Origin: Pseudoalteromonas sp. S16_S37
GTDB taxonomy: Bacteria > Pseudomonadota > Gammaproteobacteria > Enterobacterales > Alteromonadaceae
DNA length: 64,000 nucleotides
Direction: 5' to 3'
NCBI RefSeq assembly: GCF_014694405.1
Contig: NZ_JAAUWV010000023.1
Location: 1 to 64,000, forward strand
How positions within the stretch are numbered: position 1 is the first letter of the stretch; the number at the start of each line of letters is the position of its first letter. Shown here piece by piece: positions 16,889-27,464 of the stretch. A program made the translations under genes and the position numbers. The notes below the pieces were generated by a model. It saw only the letters and a list, made by a program, of their open reading frames with translations. It made no database searches and was not told the origin of the DNA.

Positions 16889-17743
16889 TTAGCTATGGTA
16901 GTTTTCACACGCTTCTAAGGTGTTTTCAATTAGACTTGCAACCGTCATAGGGCCAACGCCACCTGGAACAGGGGTAATGAAGCTGGCTTTTTGCTCAGCA
17001 ACACTGTACTGCACATCACCAACCAATTTACCAGATTCTAAGCGGTTGATACCGACATCAATCACAATAGCGCCTTCTTTGATCCAATCACCTGGAATAA
17101 ACTCGGGCTTGCCAACGGCAACAACCAACAAATCAGCGCGTCTTACATGAGCTTCTAAATCTTGGGTAAACTTATGGCATACGGTTGTGGTACACCCAGC
17201 AAGTAATAACTCCAAAGACATAGGACGACCAACAATATTTGATGCGCCTACTACCACCGCATGCATTCCTTTATATCGAACACCTGTTGAGTCGAGCAAA
17301 GTGATAATGCCTTTTGGCGTACAAGGTCTCAGTGCCGGCATTCTTTGCGCTAAACGGCCAATATTATATGGATGGAAGCCATCAACATCTTTATGAGGGT
17401 GAATGCGCTCAAGGATCTTTTCAGCGTCCAACCCTTGAGGTAAAGGTAACTGGACTAAAATGCCGTCGACTTCTGGATCAGTATTCAGTGAGTCAATAAG
17501 ATCCAGCAGCTGTTTTTCACTGGTGTCACCTGGTAAATCAAATGATTTAGAAATAAAGCCGACCTCTTCACAAGCTTTGCGTTTAGAACCGACATAAACC
17601 TGACTAGCTGGGTCTTGTCCTACTAAAACTACTGCAAGTCCTGGAGTACGTAAGCCTTGTTCAACGCGTTCGGCAACACGTTTTGTTACTGTTGTGCGTA
17701 CTTGTTTGGCGATTGCCTTACCATCAATGATGTTTGCCGTCAT
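16889..17743 (-). CDS. folD: Bifunctional methylene-THF dehydrogenase / methenyl-THF cyclohydrolase
   Basis: This 284-residue enzyme of one-carbon metabolism interconverts 5,10-methylene-THF and 10-formyl-THF with NADP. Signatures: [20 protein letters not shown] with the catalytic Lys, [23 protein letters not shown] (Rossmann loop) and [12 protein letters not shown]. Length matches E. coli FolD (288). AAAGGT lies 6 bases before the ATG. It is monocistronic and divergent from the tRNA cluster. Confidence 0.95.
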   Translation of the reverse strand: MTANIIDGKAIAKQVRTTVTKRVAERVEQGLRTPGLAVVLVGQDPASQVYVGSKRKACEEVGFISKSFDLPGDTSEKQLLDLIDSLNTDPEVDGILVQLPLPQGLDAEKILERIHPHKDVDGFHPYNIGRLAQRMPALRPCTPKGIITLLDSTGVRYKGMHAVVVGASNIVGRPMSLELLLAGCTTTVCHKFTQDLEAHVRRADLLVVAVGKPEFIPGDWIKEGAIVIDVGINRLESGKLVGDVQYSVAEQKASFITPVPGGVGPMTVASLIENTLEACENYHS

Positions 17744-18084
17744 GGGTGACCTTTATTGGGATTAAAAACTTGAACGAACATGAGCGTATAGGGGTTATGC
17801 TCAAAATGCCACTACATAATCATAATAGAAGCGGTGCTATTTTCTCAGAAAACAGCGCATGCGCCAAGCTGATATCCACTTTTTACAGTATTGAAGTTTA
17901 TAGAACACTGGATGGAGGCGATAAAATTGTATAAATTTCAGCTAAGTGATCTGCTTTTTATACATTTTGTGGCAAAAGTAGCCACTTGAAAGCTTTTTTT
18001 GAAAAAGTGTTTGACCTAGTTCGGTCAAATCACTATTATGCACCCCGTTGTCAACGAGCACTGCTCAAAACAACAAATAAGTAT
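17744..18084. other. Intergenic region between folD and the tRNA cluster
   Basis: About 340 bases hold the folD upstream region and the strong tRNA promoter (18011-18039). A frame at 17734-17934 has no ribosome binding site and is not accepted. Nothing else could be assigned. Confidence 0.6.
18011..18039 (+). promoter_or_regulatory. Sigma-70 promoter of the tRNA cluster
   Basis: TTGACC, a 17-base spacer and TATTAT are followed by a GC-rich discriminator (GCACCCC). This is the usual stable-RNA promoter layout and suggests stringent (ppGpp) control. The first tRNA begins 45 bases downstream. Confidence 0.75.
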
Positions 18085-18161
18085 CGGCGATTAGCGCAGT
18101 TTGGTAGCGCACTTGGTTTGGGTCCAAGGGGTCGCAGGTTCAAATCCTGCATCGCCGACCA
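18085..18161 (+). tRNA. tRNA-Pro (TGG)
   Basis: The 77-nt cloverleaf has acceptor CGGCGAT paired with ATCGCCG and encoded CCA. The anticodon loop TTTGGGT sits in a CTTGG/CCAAG stem and reads TGG. The T-loop is GGTTCAAATC. It is identical to the copies at 18390 and 18491. Confidence 0.97.
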
Positions 18162-18198
18162 CTTTTAAATAAGAATAGTAACATGAAGATGTTCGTAT

Positions 18199-18275
<77 letters not shown>

Positions 18276-18298
18276 TTCTTATTTAGTCCCTATGTAGT

Positions 18299-18375
18299 GG
18301 CGGCTGTAGCTCAGTTGGTAGAGCCCCGGATTGTGATTCCGGTTGTCGTGGGTTCAATCCCCATCAGTCGCCCCA
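18299..18375 (+). tRNA. tRNA-His (GTG)
   Basis: The 77-nt gene has the extra 5' G(-1) opposite discriminator C that is specific to tRNA-His. Acceptor GCGGCTG pairs with CAGTCGC. The anticodon loop TTGTGAT reads GTG. CCA is encoded. Confidence 0.96.
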
Positions 18376-18389
18376 TCTACATACTCCGT

Positions 18390-18466
18390 CGGCGATTAGC
18401 GCAGTTTGGTAGCGCACTTGGTTTGGGTCCAAGGGGTCGCAGGTTCAAATCCTGCATCGCCGACCA
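18390..18466 (+). tRNA. tRNA-Pro (TGG), second copy
   Basis: It is identical over 77 nt to the tRNA-Pro at 18085. It lies 14 bases after tRNA-His in the same presumed transcript. Confidence 0.97.
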
Positions 18467-18490
18467 CTTCTCAAATACCGTATATAGTAT

Positions 18491-18567
18491 CGGCGATTAG
18501 CGCAGTTTGGTAGCGCACTTGGTTTGGGTCCAAGGGGTCGCAGGTTCAAATCCTGCATCGCCGACCA
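18491..18567 (+). tRNA. tRNA-Pro (TGG), third copy
   Basis: It is identical to the two copies upstream, including a few flanking bases (GTAT before the gene, shared with copy 1). No clear terminator follows within 50 bases. Confidence 0.97.
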
Positions 18568-18650
18568 TCTTTCTATCTCATTATAAATTCTAGATTTAAC
18601 CAACATTTAACCATTCAGCCCTTATTTCTTCATAAATTTATCCTGATTGC

Positions 18651-18678
18651 TCGACTAAACGTTTTTATAGGTTATAAT
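18651..18678 (+). promoter_or_regulatory. Candidate promoter upstream of tig
   Basis: A perfect TATAAT (18673-18678) lies 166 bases before the tig start. The -35 is weak (TCGACT at 16 bases spacing). This gives a long leader in front of tig, in which I see no defined structure. Confidence 0.4.
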
Positions 18679-18844
18679 GCCGCGTCTATTGTTTAACATA
18701 GGGCCCATGAAGGGCAGGCAACAAGAATGACACATGCAATTGGTGCTCAAAACGGGCTTCCGTGGATTCGCTGATTAAGGCATGATGTGCAACTTGTTTG
18801 TAAGGAAGGCGCGTTGTCGCCAAAATTGAAGATTGAGGTAAATC

Positions 18845-20149
18845 ATGCAAGTTTCTGTTGAGACGACTCAAGGCCTTGAGCGCCGTCTGACTATCACCGT
18901 TCCTGCAGAGAACGTTGAGACTGAAGTTAAAAAACGCTTACAACAACTGTCTAAAACACAGCGTATTGATGGTTTCCGTGCGGGTAAAGTACCTGTATCT
19001 GTTATCGCTAAACGTTTTGGTATGGCTGTACGTCAAGAAGTTGCTGGCGAATTAATGCAACGCAACTACATCGAAGCGATTATTTCTGAGAAAATCAACC
19101 CAGCAGGCGCACCTACATTTGCACCTAAAGCTCTTGAAGCGGGTAAAGATTTAGAATTTGATGCAACTTTTGAAGTATATCCAGAAGTTGAATTAAAAGA
19201 CCTAGAAAAAATTGCTGTAGAAAAGCCAGTTGTTGAAGTGACTGACGAAGATTTAGCAAACATGTTAGAAACGCTTCGTAAGCAACACGCAACTTGGGTT
19301 GAAAGTGATGCAGCAGCAGGCGAAAAAGACCGTGTAACTATCGATTTCGTTGGTACTTTAGATGGTGAAGAGTTCGAAGGTGGTAAGGCTGAAGACTTCC
19401 CTCTAGAGCTAGGTCAAGGTCGTATGATCCCTGGCTTCGAAGACAACATCGTAGGTAAAAAAGTTGGCGAAGAAGTTGTTGCTGACGTGACTTTCCCTGA
19501 AGAATACCATGCAGAAAACCTAAAAGGTAAACCTGCTCAATTCACTATCACAGTGAAGAAAGTAGAAGTTCAGGAGCTTCCAGAGCTAAACGACGAGTTT
19601 GCAGCTAAGTTTGGTGTTGCAGAAGGCGGCGTTGACGCACTTAAAGAAGAAGTTAAAAAGAACATGACACGTGAACTTTCTCAAGCTGTTAAAGCTAATG
19701 TGAAAGATCAAGCAATCAAAGGTCTTTTAGCAACTAACGAAACTGAAGTGCCTAAAGCACTAATTGGTCAAGAAATTAACGCTCTACGTCAGCAAGCAGC
19801 ACAACGTTTTGGTGGCAACGCACAGAACATGCCTGAGCTACCAGCTGAGCTTTTCCATGAGCAAGCAGTGACTCGCGTTAAAACAGGTCTTTTACTTGGT
19901 GAAGTGATTAAAGTAAACGACATCAAAGTAGATGAAGCTAAAGTAGATGAATTAATCGAAACTGTAGCGTCAGCTTACGAAGATCCAAGCGAAGTTGTTG
20001 CTTATTACAAGAGTAACGAACAAATGATGCAACAAATGCGTAATGTTGCAATGGAAGAGCAAGCTGTAGAAGCTATTTTAGCTGCTGCACAGGTTTCTGA
20101 AGTTGAGAAAGCATTTGATGACATCATGAATCCGCAGCAAGGTGCTTAA
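18845..20149 (+). CDS. tig: Trigger factor
   Basis: This 434-residue ribosome-bound chaperone and peptidyl-prolyl isomerase acts on nascent chains. The N-terminal ribosome-binding domain has the signature [12 protein letters not shown] (about 43-54). The FKBP-like PPIase domain (about 150-245) contains [17 protein letters not shown] and the C-terminal helical arms follow. Length matches E. coli (432). GAGGT precedes the ATG. It heads the tig-clpP-clpX-lon-hupB-ppiD series and has its own terminator. Confidence 0.97.
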   Translation: MQVSVETTQGLERRLTITVPAENVETEVKKRLQQLSKTQRIDGFRAGKVPVSVIAKRFGMAVRQEVAGELMQRNYIEAIISEKINPAGAPTFAPKALEAGKDLEFDATFEVYPEVELKDLEKIAVEKPVVEVTDEDLANMLETLRKQHATWVESDAAAGEKDRVTIDFVGTLDGEEFEGGKAEDFPLELGQGRMIPGFEDNIVGKKVGEEVVADVTFPEEYHAENLKGKPAQFTITVKKVEVQELPELNDEFAAKFGVAEGGVDALKEEVKKNMTRELSQAVKANVKDQAIKGLLATNETEVPKALIGQEINALRQQAAQRFGGNAQNMPELPAELFHEQAVTRVKTGLLLGEVIKVNDIKVDEAKVDELIETVASAYEDPSEVVAYYKSNEQMMQQMRNVAMEEQAVEAILAAAQVSEVEKAFDDIMNPQQGA

Positions 20150-20182
20150 TAAGTCATTGACTTAACGCTAAGCTAACGATTT

Positions 20183-20234
20183 AATGGCTCGAGATGTTCT
20201 ACAAAGATTTGTAGTCTGTCCGAGCCATTTTTTA
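20183..20234 (+). terminator. Terminator between tig and clpP
   Basis: A long hairpin has outer stem AATGGCTCG/CGAGCCATT and inner stem CTACAAA/TTTGTAG, followed by TTTTT. Confidence 0.8.
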
Positions 20235-20300
20235 TTTGTAGGCAAGAATACCAACCAAAAGCAGCCTGCCTAGAACGCTGCAGATTAAGGAATAAAAAAT

Positions 20301-20918
20301 ATGAATGACGGTATGATCGATCCTTTCAATGCATTAGTACCAATGGTTGTTGAGCAAACAGCTAAAGGTGAGCGCTCTTACGATATTTATTCGCGCCTTT
20401 TAAAAGAGCGTATTGTTTTCTTAACAGGGCAAGTTGAAGATCATATGGCAAATTTGATCGTAGCGCAGTTACTGTTTCTAGAATCTGAAAGCCCAGAAAA
20501 AGATATCTTTCTTTACATCAACTCACCTGGCGGTTCTGTAACTGCAGGTATGTCGATTTATGACACTATGAACTTTATCAAACCTGACGTAAGTACTGTA
20601 TGTGTAGGCCAAGCGGCTAGCATGGGCGCATTTTTACTCTCTGGTGGTGCTAAAGGCAAGCGATACTGCTTACCTAACTCGCGTGTAATGATCCACCAAC
20701 CTTTAGGTGGTTTCCAAGGTCAAGCATCAGACTTTGAAATTCATGCGAAGGAGATTTTATCTATCAAAGAAAAATTAAACAGGCTAATGGCAGAACATAC
20801 TGGGCAGCCGTTTGATATCGTATCACGAGACACTGATCGTGATAATTTTATGAGCGCACAAGAAGCGGTAGAGTACGGCTTAGTGGATGCAGTTCATACA
20901 CGTAGAGAAATTAAGTAA
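20301..20918 (+). CDS. clpP: ATP-dependent Clp protease proteolytic subunit
   Basis: This 205-residue serine peptidase forms the tetradecameric barrel that works with ClpX (and ClpA). The catalytic triad is S107 (GQAASMGAF), H132 (VMIHQPLGG) and D181. The [14 protein letters not shown] and YINSPGGSV strands are present. Offsets agree with E. coli ClpP minus 4 residues. A strong hairpin without a T-tract (20927-20951) follows, so some transcripts may continue into clpX. Confidence 0.97.
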   Translation: MNDGMIDPFNALVPMVVEQTAKGERSYDIYSRLLKERIVFLTGQVEDHMANLIVAQLLFLESESPEKDIFLYINSPGGSVTAGMSIYDTMNFIKPDVSTVCVGQAASMGAFLLSGGAKGKRYCLPNSRVMIHQPLGGFQGQASDFEIHAKEILSIKEKLNRLMAEHTGQPFDIVSRDTDRDNFMSAQEAVEYGLVDAVHTRREIK

Positions 20919-20926
20919 GTTTTCTT

Positions 20927-20951
20927 AGAGCGAGCGGTTAAACCTCGCTCT
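20927..20951 (+). terminator. Hairpin between clpP and clpX, possible attenuator
   Basis: AGAGCGA/TCGCTCT encloses an inner GGTT/AACC stem. There is no following T-run, so it may act as an mRNA stabiliser or partial stop, not a full terminator. Confidence 0.4.
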
Positions 20952-21042
20952 GCAACTATGCTAAATTAAGGTTTATTTGGTATAGTTAAAACAATGTATA
21001 TGGTTACCGTTATTGGTAACGACGAAAATAAGAGGTAGCTGA

Positions 21043-22326
21043 ATGTCAGACACTCCAACAGACGGCGACAAAAGTAATAAACTCTTGTACTGCTCTTTTT
21101 GTGGTAAGAGCCAGCATGAAGTACGCAAATTAATTGCCGGTCCATCGGTATATATTTGCGATGAGTGCGTCGAACTGTGTAACGACATCATTAGGGAAGA
21201 AATAAAGGATATTGCACCTAAGCATGATGCAGGTGACAAACTTCCAGTTCCAAAAGAAATTAGAAATCATCTAGATGATTATGTTATCGGTCAGGAACAT
21301 GCCAAGAAGGTGTTGTCTGTTGCGGTATACAATCATTACAAGAGATTGCGTAGCCAAGGCTCTAAAAATGATGTAGAGCTGAGCAAGAGTAATATCTTGT
21401 TAATTGGTCCAACTGGTAGTGGTAAGACATTATTAGCGGAAACACTTGCAAGGTTACTTGATGTACCATTCACTATGGCTGATGCAACGACTCTGACAGA
21501 AGCTGGCTATGTGGGTGAAGACGTTGAAAACATCATTCAAAAGCTATTGCAAAAGTGTGACTACGACGTTGAAAAAGCTCAGCGCGGTATCGTTTACATT
21601 GATGAAATCGATAAAATTTCACGTAAGTCTGATAACCCATCTATTACACGAGATGTTTCTGGCGAAGGTGTTCAGCAGGCATTACTTAAGTTAATAGAGG
21701 GAACGGTTGCATCTGTACCGCCTCAAGGTGGCCGAAAGCACCCTCAGCAAGAGTTTTTGCAGGTTGATACATCTAAAATCCTGTTCATCTGCGGCGGTGC
21801 GTTTGCTGGTCTAGATAAAGTGATTGAGCAGCGTAGTCATAAAAATACGGGGATTGGTTTTGGCGCAAACGTTAAATCTTCTGATGCGTCACGTTCTTTA
21901 AGTGAAACATTTAAAGATGTAGAACCTGAAGACTTGGTTAAATATGGTTTGATCCCAGAGTTTATTGGTCGTCTACCCGTTGTAGCAACGCTTACCGAAC
22001 TAGATGAAGATGCACTTATTCAAATCTTAAATGAACCTAAAAATGCACTAACTAAACAGTTTGCTGCGTTGTTTAAGATGGAAGATGTAGAGCTTGAGTT
22101 TAGAGAAGATGCTTTGAAAGCGATTGCTAAAAAAGCAATGGATCGTAAAACTGGAGCCAGGGGTTTGCGTTCAATTGTAGAGGGTGTTTTGCTTGATACA
22201 ATGTATGAACTGCCATCGATTGAAAACGTAAGTAAGGTAGTCGTTGATGAAACCGTTATTAAAGGTGAGTCAGATCCTATCTTAATTTATGAAAATAGCC
22301 CTCAAGACAAAGCTGTGTCAGAGTAA
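21043..22326 (+). CDS. clpX: ATP-dependent Clp protease ATP-binding subunit ClpX
   Basis: This 427-residue AAA+ unfoldase feeds tagged proteins (for example SsrA-tagged) to ClpP. The N-terminal zinc finger uses C17, C20, C39 and C42. Walker A is [15 protein letters not shown], Walker B is [10 protein letters not shown], and the IGF-type loop that docks ClpP is in [10 protein letters not shown]. Length is as in E. coli (424). It is followed by a terminator and then by a heat-shock-type promoter for lon. Confidence 0.97.
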   Translation: MSDTPTDGDKSNKLLYCSFCGKSQHEVRKLIAGPSVYICDECVELCNDIIREEIKDIAPKHDAGDKLPVPKEIRNHLDDYVIGQEHAKKVLSVAVYNHYKRLRSQGSKNDVELSKSNILLIGPTGSGKTLLAETLARLLDVPFTMADATTLTEAGYVGEDVENIIQKLLQKCDYDVEKAQRGIVYIDEIDKISRKSDNPSITRDVSGEGVQQALLKLIEGTVASVPPQGGRKHPQQEFLQVDTSKILFICGGAFAGLDKVIEQRSHKNTGIGFGANVKSSDASRSLSETFKDVEPEDLVKYGLIPEFIGRLPVVATLTELDEDALIQILNEPKNALTKQFAALFKMEDVELEFREDALKAIAKKAMDRKTGARGLRSIVEGVLLDTMYELPSIENVSKVVVDETVIKGESDPILIYENSPQDKAVSE

Positions 22327-22341
22327 GCTATCGAGTCATGT

Positions 22342-22370
22342 AAAAAGGAGCCAATGGCTCCTTTTTTTAT
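22342..22370 (+). terminator. Terminator after clpX
   Basis: AAAAAGGAGCC-AAT-GGCTCCTTTTTTT is a perfect hairpin with T7. Confidence 0.88.
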
Positions 22371-22376
22371 CAATCA

Positions 22377-22405
22377 GTTGAACTTTACATACGCTATCCC
22401 CATAT
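22377..22405 (+). promoter_or_regulatory. Candidate sigma-32 heat-shock promoter of lon
   Basis: GTTGAAC (5 of 7 to CTTGAAA) is followed after 14 bases by CCCCATAT, an exact match to the CCCCATNT -10 element. It ends 43 bases before the lon start. Lon is a classical RpoH target in E. coli. Confidence 0.7.
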
Positions 22406-22448
22406 AGATTGGTATTAATAAAAATTAACGAAGTGTGAAGAGAATATA

Positions 22449-24818
22449 ATGACGCTTGAGAGAACGGATCGAGTTGAAATTCCAGTGTTGGCGCTACGCG
22501 ATGTTGTCGTGTACCCACACATGGTGATCCCGCTTTTTGTAGGCCGAGAAAAATCGATAAAATGCCTAGAAGCGGCGATGGAAAATGACAAACAAATCTT
22601 TTTAGTCGCACAAAAAGATGCCACTGTTGATGACCCAAAGACCGATGAAATATATGAAGTCGGTACAATTGCAACAGTATTGCAATTGCTAAAACTCCCT
22701 GATGGTACGGTCAAAGTACTAGTAGAGGGGACGCAACGGGCTAAGATAGATGAATTTCTAGTAACCGATGATTACTTTTTAGCTCAAGCACAGTTTTTAG
22801 AATCTCAAGATATTGAAGAACAAGAGCAAGATATTTTTATTCGTAGTGCAGTAAGCCAATTTGAAGGCTATGTAAAACTGAATAAGAAAATCCCACCAGA
22901 AGTTTTGACCTCAGTATCAGGTATTGATGAGGCGTCTCGATTAGCAGACACAATGGCTGCTCACATGCCAATTAAAGTGCCAGAGAAACAAAAAGTGCTG
23001 GAACTGAACAGTGTCACTGAGCGTTTAGAATATTTAATGGCGCTGATGGAAGGCGAGATAGACTTGCTGCAAGTCGAGAAAAAAATTCGTTCGCGCGTTA
23101 AAAAGCAAATGGAAAAATCGCAACGCGAGTACTATTTGAATGAGCAAATGAAAGCGATTCAAAAAGAACTTGGTGAATTAGATGATGTTCCTGATGAATT
23201 CGAGGCGTTAAAAAAACGTATCAGCGAAGCACAAATGCCAAAAGAAGCAGAAGAAAAAGCAGTGTCTGAGCTAAATAAGTTAAAAATGATGTCTCCTATG
23301 TCTGCAGAAGCAACCGTGGTGCGCTCGTATATTGATACCATGATTGGCGTGCCGTGGAAAAAACGCTCTAAAGTTAAAAAAGATTTGGCAGGCGCACAGA
23401 AAATCTTAGATGCTGACCATTATGGTCTTGAGAAAGTTAAAGACCGTATTATCGAGTATTTAGCCGTTCAGCAACGTACCAATAAACTAAAAGGGCCTAT
23501 TTTGTGCCTAGTTGGTCCGCCAGGTGTCGGTAAAACGAGTTTAGGACAATCTATTGCGCGCTCTACAGGGCGAAAATATGTTCGTATGGCGTTAGGCGGC
23601 GTACGCGATGAAGCCGAAATACGCGGCCATCGACGTACTTACATTGGTTCAATGCCTGGTAAATTAATTCAGAGCATGAGCAAAGTGGGGGTGAAAAACC
23701 CATTGTTCTTGCTAGATGAAATAGACAAAATGTCTTCAGATATGCGTGGTGATCCAGCCTCAGCTTTACTTGAAGTGCTAGATCCTGAACAAAATAGCAC
23801 CTTTGCTGATCACTATTTAGAAGTTGACTACGATTTATCTGACGTGATGTTTGTTGCCACATCGAATAGCTTTAATATTCCAGGTCCGTTGTTAGACCGT
23901 ATGGAAGTTATTCGTCTTTCTGGCTATACAGAAGATGAGAAGCTGAACATCTCGAAGCAACATTTGATACCTAAACAGATCAAGCGTAATGGTTTAAAGG
24001 ACTCTGAAGTTGTTATCGAAGACAGTGCAATTATTGGCATTATTCGCTATTACACCAGAGAAGCGGGTGTACGTAATCTTGAACGAGAAATTTCTAAACT
24101 CTGCCGTAAAGCAGTGAAGAATATTCTGTTAGATAAAAATATTAAGCAAGTTGTGATTAATCAGGACAACCTAGAAGACTTCTTAGGAGTACAGCGTTTT
24201 GACTATGGTAAAGCGGAAGACGGTGATCGCATCGGTCAAGTAACGGGTCTTGCATGGACAGAAGTGGGTGGTGATTTACTCACAATAGAATGTGCAGCCG
24301 TGCCAGGTAAAGGAAAGCTTACCTATACGGGGTCATTAGGTGATGTGATGCAAGAATCAATTCAAGCAGCGATGACCGTTGTAAGGAATCGTGCAGACAA
24401 GCTTCGTATTAATAGCGACTTTTATGAAAAACGTGATATCCATGTGCACGTACCTGAGGGTGCAACGCCTAAAGATGGTCCGAGTGCAGGTATTGCCATG
24501 GTGACATGTTTGGTTTCTAGCCTAACGGGTAATCCAGTTCGTTCTGATGTTGCGATGACGGGTGAAATTACCTTGCGTGGTGAGGTTTTACCAATAGGTG
24601 GCTTAAAAGAAAAGCTACTAGCGGCACACCGTGGCGGTATCAAGACTGTCGTGATCCCAAAAATTAATGAAAGGGACCTAAAAGAGATACCTCAAAATGT
24701 ACTTGATGGGCTAGATATTCACCCCGTTACTTGGATTGATGAGGTATTGGCGCTTGCTTTAGTTAATCCTTTGGAGAGTTTTGCTGTCGAAAACAGCAAA
24801 AATGCAGAAAAAGTCTAA
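22449..24818 (+). CDS. lon: ATP-dependent protease Lon
   Basis: The product is 789 residues. The N-terminal substrate-binding domain (about 10-205) is followed by a coiled coil, an AAA+ module with Walker [13 protein letters not shown] and Walker [11 protein letters not shown], and a C-terminal protease domain with catalytic S679 in [10 protein letters not shown] and the Lys in [10 protein letters not shown] (K722 in E. coli numbering). It degrades misfolded and regulatory proteins. The gene is bounded by a sigma-32-type promoter upstream and by the hupB gene 200 bases downstream. Confidence 0.97.
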   Translation: MTLERTDRVEIPVLALRDVVVYPHMVIPLFVGREKSIKCLEAAMENDKQIFLVAQKDATVDDPKTDEIYEVGTIATVLQLLKLPDGTVKVLVEGTQRAKIDEFLVTDDYFLAQAQFLESQDIEEQEQDIFIRSAVSQFEGYVKLNKKIPPEVLTSVSGIDEASRLADTMAAHMPIKVPEKQKVLELNSVTERLEYLMALMEGEIDLLQVEKKIRSRVKKQMEKSQREYYLNEQMKAIQKELGELDDVPDEFEALKKRISEAQMPKEAEEKAVSELNKLKMMSPMSAEATVVRSYIDTMIGVPWKKRSKVKKDLAGAQKILDADHYGLEKVKDRIIEYLAVQQRTNKLKGPILCLVGPPGVGKTSLGQSIARSTGRKYVRMALGGVRDEAEIRGHRRTYIGSMPGKLIQSMSKVGVKNPLFLLDEIDKMSSDMRGDPASALLEVLDPEQNSTFADHYLEVDYDLSDVMFVATSNSFNIPGPLLDRMEVIRLSGYTEDEKLNISKQHLIPKQIKRNGLKDSEVVIEDSAIIGIIRYYTREAGVRNLEREISKLCRKAVKNILLDKNIKQVVINQDNLEDFLGVQRFDYGKAEDGDRIGQVTGLAWTEVGGDLLTIECAAVPGKGKLTYTGSLGDVMQESIQAAMTVVRNRADKLRINSDFYEKRDIHVHVPEGATPKDGPSAGIAMVTCLVSSLTGNPVRSDVAMTGEITLRGEVLPIGGLKEKLLAAHRGGIKTVVIPKINERDLKEIPQNVLDGLDIHPVTWIDEVLALALVNPLESFAVENSKNAEKV

Positions 24819-25018
24819 AAAAGTGAGTGAAAGGGCTTTTCAAATCTAAAAGGTATGTTAACTTAAGCACTGGTTTTAAGCCTAGCCCTTATCTGGCCTA
24901 GGCTTGATAAAGATTTCCGAATTAGAGAGTCGCTGTGATGTCTCTAAATGAACAACAAAAGCGGAATGTTTTAAATATCGGTCCGTTTTTGATAATAACA
25001 ATGTAAGAGGATGATATT

Positions 25019-25291
25019 GTGAATAAATCTCAATTAATCGATCAAATCGCAGCTGATGCTGATATTTCTAAAGCGGCTGCTGGTCGTGCTCTAGATTCAT
25101 TCATCGAGTCAGTAACTGGTGCGCTAAAAGAAGGCGACTCAGTAGCGCTTGTTGGTTTTGGTACTTTCTCAGTACGTGAGCGTGCGGCTCGTTCAGGTCG
25201 TAACCCACAAACAGGTGAAACAATTCAGATTGCTGCTGCTAACATTCCTTCTTTCAAAGCGGGTAAAGCATTAAAAGACGCTGTAAACTAA
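25019..25291 (+). CDS. hupB: DNA-binding protein HU, beta type
   Basis: The product is 90 residues. It starts at GTG 25019 with AAGAGG 8 bases upstream. The HU signature is [21 protein letters not shown], whose RNP arm inserts in the DNA minor groove. HU compacts and bends DNA as a dimer. Its position between lon and ppiD matches E. coli hupB. An AAGCCTAG/CTAGGCTT inverted repeat (24878-24905) without a T-tract lies between lon and hupB. A strong terminator follows. Confidence 0.96.
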   Translation: MNKSQLIDQIAADADISKAAAGRALDSFIESVTGALKEGDSVALVGFGTFSVRERAARSGRNPQTGETIQIAAANIPSFKAGKALKDAVN

Positions 25292-25368
25292 TTTTCCTTA
25301 GTTAGGCGCGGCTTTACGTAGCTTTACAACTTTTGCTTTACAAAAGCCGTGTACAGCTTCAACAAAAA

Positions 25369-25398
25369 AAGCGTATCTGATAAGATACGCTTTTTTTA
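25369..25398 (+). terminator. Terminator after hupB
   Basis: AGCGTATCT-GATA-AGATACGCT is preceded by A7 and followed by T7. Confidence 0.9.
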
Positions 25399-25454
25399 CA
25401 TTAGCGATAAATTCAAAGCGCAGAGGTGCTTTGGCTTAGATAAGAGAAGAACAA

Positions 25455-27365
25455 ATGCTTGAAAAGATCAGAGAAGGCTCTCAAGGCCCAGCAGCCAAGA
25501 TAATACTTGGCGTCGTCATCTTGTCTTTTGCTTTAGCAGGGATTGGTGGTTACCTAGGTCAAACCACAGAGCAACCTGTAGCAGAGGTCAATGGCGTCAA
25601 AATTAGTCAAACAGAATTCGCGCGTGCATATCAAAACGAACGCTCACGTTTAGAACAACAATTTGGTGAGTATTTCGCTCAAATTTCGGCTGACCCTACT
25701 TATATGGCGCGTATTCGCCAAGGTGTTGTCGACAGATTGGTGCAACAAGAATTACAAAACCAATTAGCGGCAGAGCTAGGCTTACGTGTTAGTGATGAAC
25801 AAGTCAAAGACGCGATTTTAGAAATGCCATATTTCCAAATCGGTGGCCAATTCAGTAACGACCGTTACTTGCAGTTAATTCGTCAAATGAATTTCCAACC
25901 AGATACATTTCGCGAGTACTTACGTGAAGAAATGACTCGCAATCAATTAGTATCAGCTATCGCTGGAACAGACTTTGTATTGCCAGCTGAGCTTAAGCAA
26001 GCCGTTGCATTACAACAGCAAACTCGAGATTTGGATTACGTTGTGCTAAGCAAAGACCTATTCAAATCTAAAGTTGAAGTGTCTGAGCAAGAGATCAAAG
26101 ATTACTATCAGTTAAATCAAGGCATATTTCAATCTCCAGAGCGCGTTGCTCTTGAATACCTTGAGTTAAAAGCAGACGAAATCGAGCCAGCTAAAAAAAT
26201 TACTGACGAAGATGTACTGGCTTACTACGAAGAGAGTAAAAACCAATATTTAGAGCCTGAAAAACGCCGTGTATCACACATTCTGATCGAAGGCTCAGAA
26301 GATGATGCGGATGCTAAAAAAGCAGCTCAAGACATCTTAGCTCAATTACAAAATGGAGCTGACTTTGCGCAGCTGGCAGAAGAAAAGTCGAATGACATTG
26401 TTAGTGCTGAGGTAGGTGGTGATTTAGACTGGATTGAACGTGATATGATGGATCCAGAATTTGAATCTGCTGCATTTGCTTTGCAAAATGTTGGTGATAT
26501 TTCTGATGTTGTCACTTCGGAGTTTGGTTTTCATATTATCAAGCTAACAGATATCCAGCGTCAGCAAGTTAAAGCATTTGAAGATGTTAAAGATGACTTA
26601 CGTGCTGAATTAGAAAAAGCTGAAAAAGTTGATGCATTCTATCAAAAGCAAACAGAAATAGCTGAACTTGCATTTGAGGTTGCAAATTCACTACAAGATG
26701 CTGCTATTGCTGCAGGTGTAGAGTTGAAAACAACAGAGCTAGTTACAAGAAGTGCTTTGCCTGCGCCTTTAAACACTTCTACTGTAACAACTGCTATTTT
26801 CAGCCCAGAAGTACTAGAAGATAGAGTGAACTCTGAGGTTTTGGAAGTGGCTAGTGAGCACATTGTTGTAGTTCGAGTTAAAGATTATCAAGCTGCATCG
26901 ACAAAGCCTTTGGAAGAGGTAAGTGAACAAGTTAAAGTGACACTAACAAATGATAAAGCGTCAGCTTTGGCTAAACAGCAAGCACAAGAAGCATTTACTA
27001 ATCTGCAAGGCGGTAAAATATTGGCGGACATCGCTTCTGAATACTCAACAGAAGTAAAGTCAGAAGCACAGCTTAAGCGTCAGTCTTATTCAGTTGCGCC
27101 TGCTATTGTTAAAGAAGCATTCCAACTACCTCATCCAAGTGCAGATAAAGCGCAACTTGCGATGGTGGAATTAAACAATGGTGATGCAGCATTGCTTAAG
27201 CTTAAGGCGGTTAATACACCACAAATTGGTGATGAAATTGACCCTCAGCAAAAGCAGAATATTACGATGACTCAAGTAAACAAAAACTATACTGCTTTTA
27301 TCGAATCACTCAAAGCGCAAGCTGAAGTGACAAGACCACAGCTCAAGCTAGCAGAAGAAAACTAA
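25455..27365 (+). CDS. ppiD: Periplasmic folding chaperone PpiD
   Basis: This 636-residue protein is anchored in the inner membrane by one N-terminal helix (about 12-35, IILGVVILSFALAGIGGY). A SurA-N-like chaperone region (about 45-200) follows, then a parvulin domain (about 265-360) with RRVSHILIEG, GGDLDWIERD and SEFGFHIIKL. It associates with the SecYEG translocon and assists newly exported outer-membrane proteins. Length is near that of E. coli PpiD (623). AGAGAAGAA precedes the ATG. Confidence 0.93.
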   Translation: MLEKIREGSQGPAAKIILGVVILSFALAGIGGYLGQTTEQPVAEVNGVKISQTEFARAYQNERSRLEQQFGEYFAQISADPTYMARIRQGVVDRLVQQELQNQLAAELGLRVSDEQVKDAILEMPYFQIGGQFSNDRYLQLIRQMNFQPDTFREYLREEMTRNQLVSAIAGTDFVLPAELKQAVALQQQTRDLDYVVLSKDLFKSKVEVSEQEIKDYYQLNQGIFQSPERVALEYLELKADEIEPAKKITDEDVLAYYEESKNQYLEPEKRRVSHILIEGSEDDADAKKAAQDILAQLQNGADFAQLAEEKSNDIVSAEVGGDLDWIERDMMDPEFESAAFALQNVGDISDVVTSEFGFHIIKLTDIQRQQVKAFEDVKDDLRAELEKAEKVDAFYQKQTEIAELAFEVANSLQDAAIAAGVELKTTELVTRSALPAPLNTSTVTTAIFSPEVLEDRVNSEVLEVASEHIVVVRVKDYQAASTKPLEEVSEQVKVTLTNDKASALAKQQAQEAFTNLQGGKILADIASEYSTEVKSEAQLKRQSYSVAPAIVKEAFQLPHPSADKAQLAMVELNNGDAALLKLKAVNTPQIGDEIDPQQKQNITMTQVNKNYTAFIESLKAQAEVTRPQLKLAEEN

Positions 27366-27379
27366 GTTTTAAATGTAAC

Positions 27380-27412
27380 AAAAAGAGGTGTCAAATAGAC
27401 ACCTCTTTTTTA
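27380..27412 (+). terminator. Terminator after ppiD
   Basis: GAGGTGTC-AAATA-GACACCTC is flanked by A5 and T6. Confidence 0.9.
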
Positions 27413-27464
27413 TTCTAGGGCTATATCTTTCTTTTAACCCGCTCTAACAATGACACTTTGCTCC

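Noticed and set aside
18297-18500. Reading frames across the tRNA cluster (for example 17986-18168 and 18297-18500)
   Set aside because: They read through tRNA genes and have no ribosome binding sites; the repeated peptide is only the repeated tRNA-Pro sequence.
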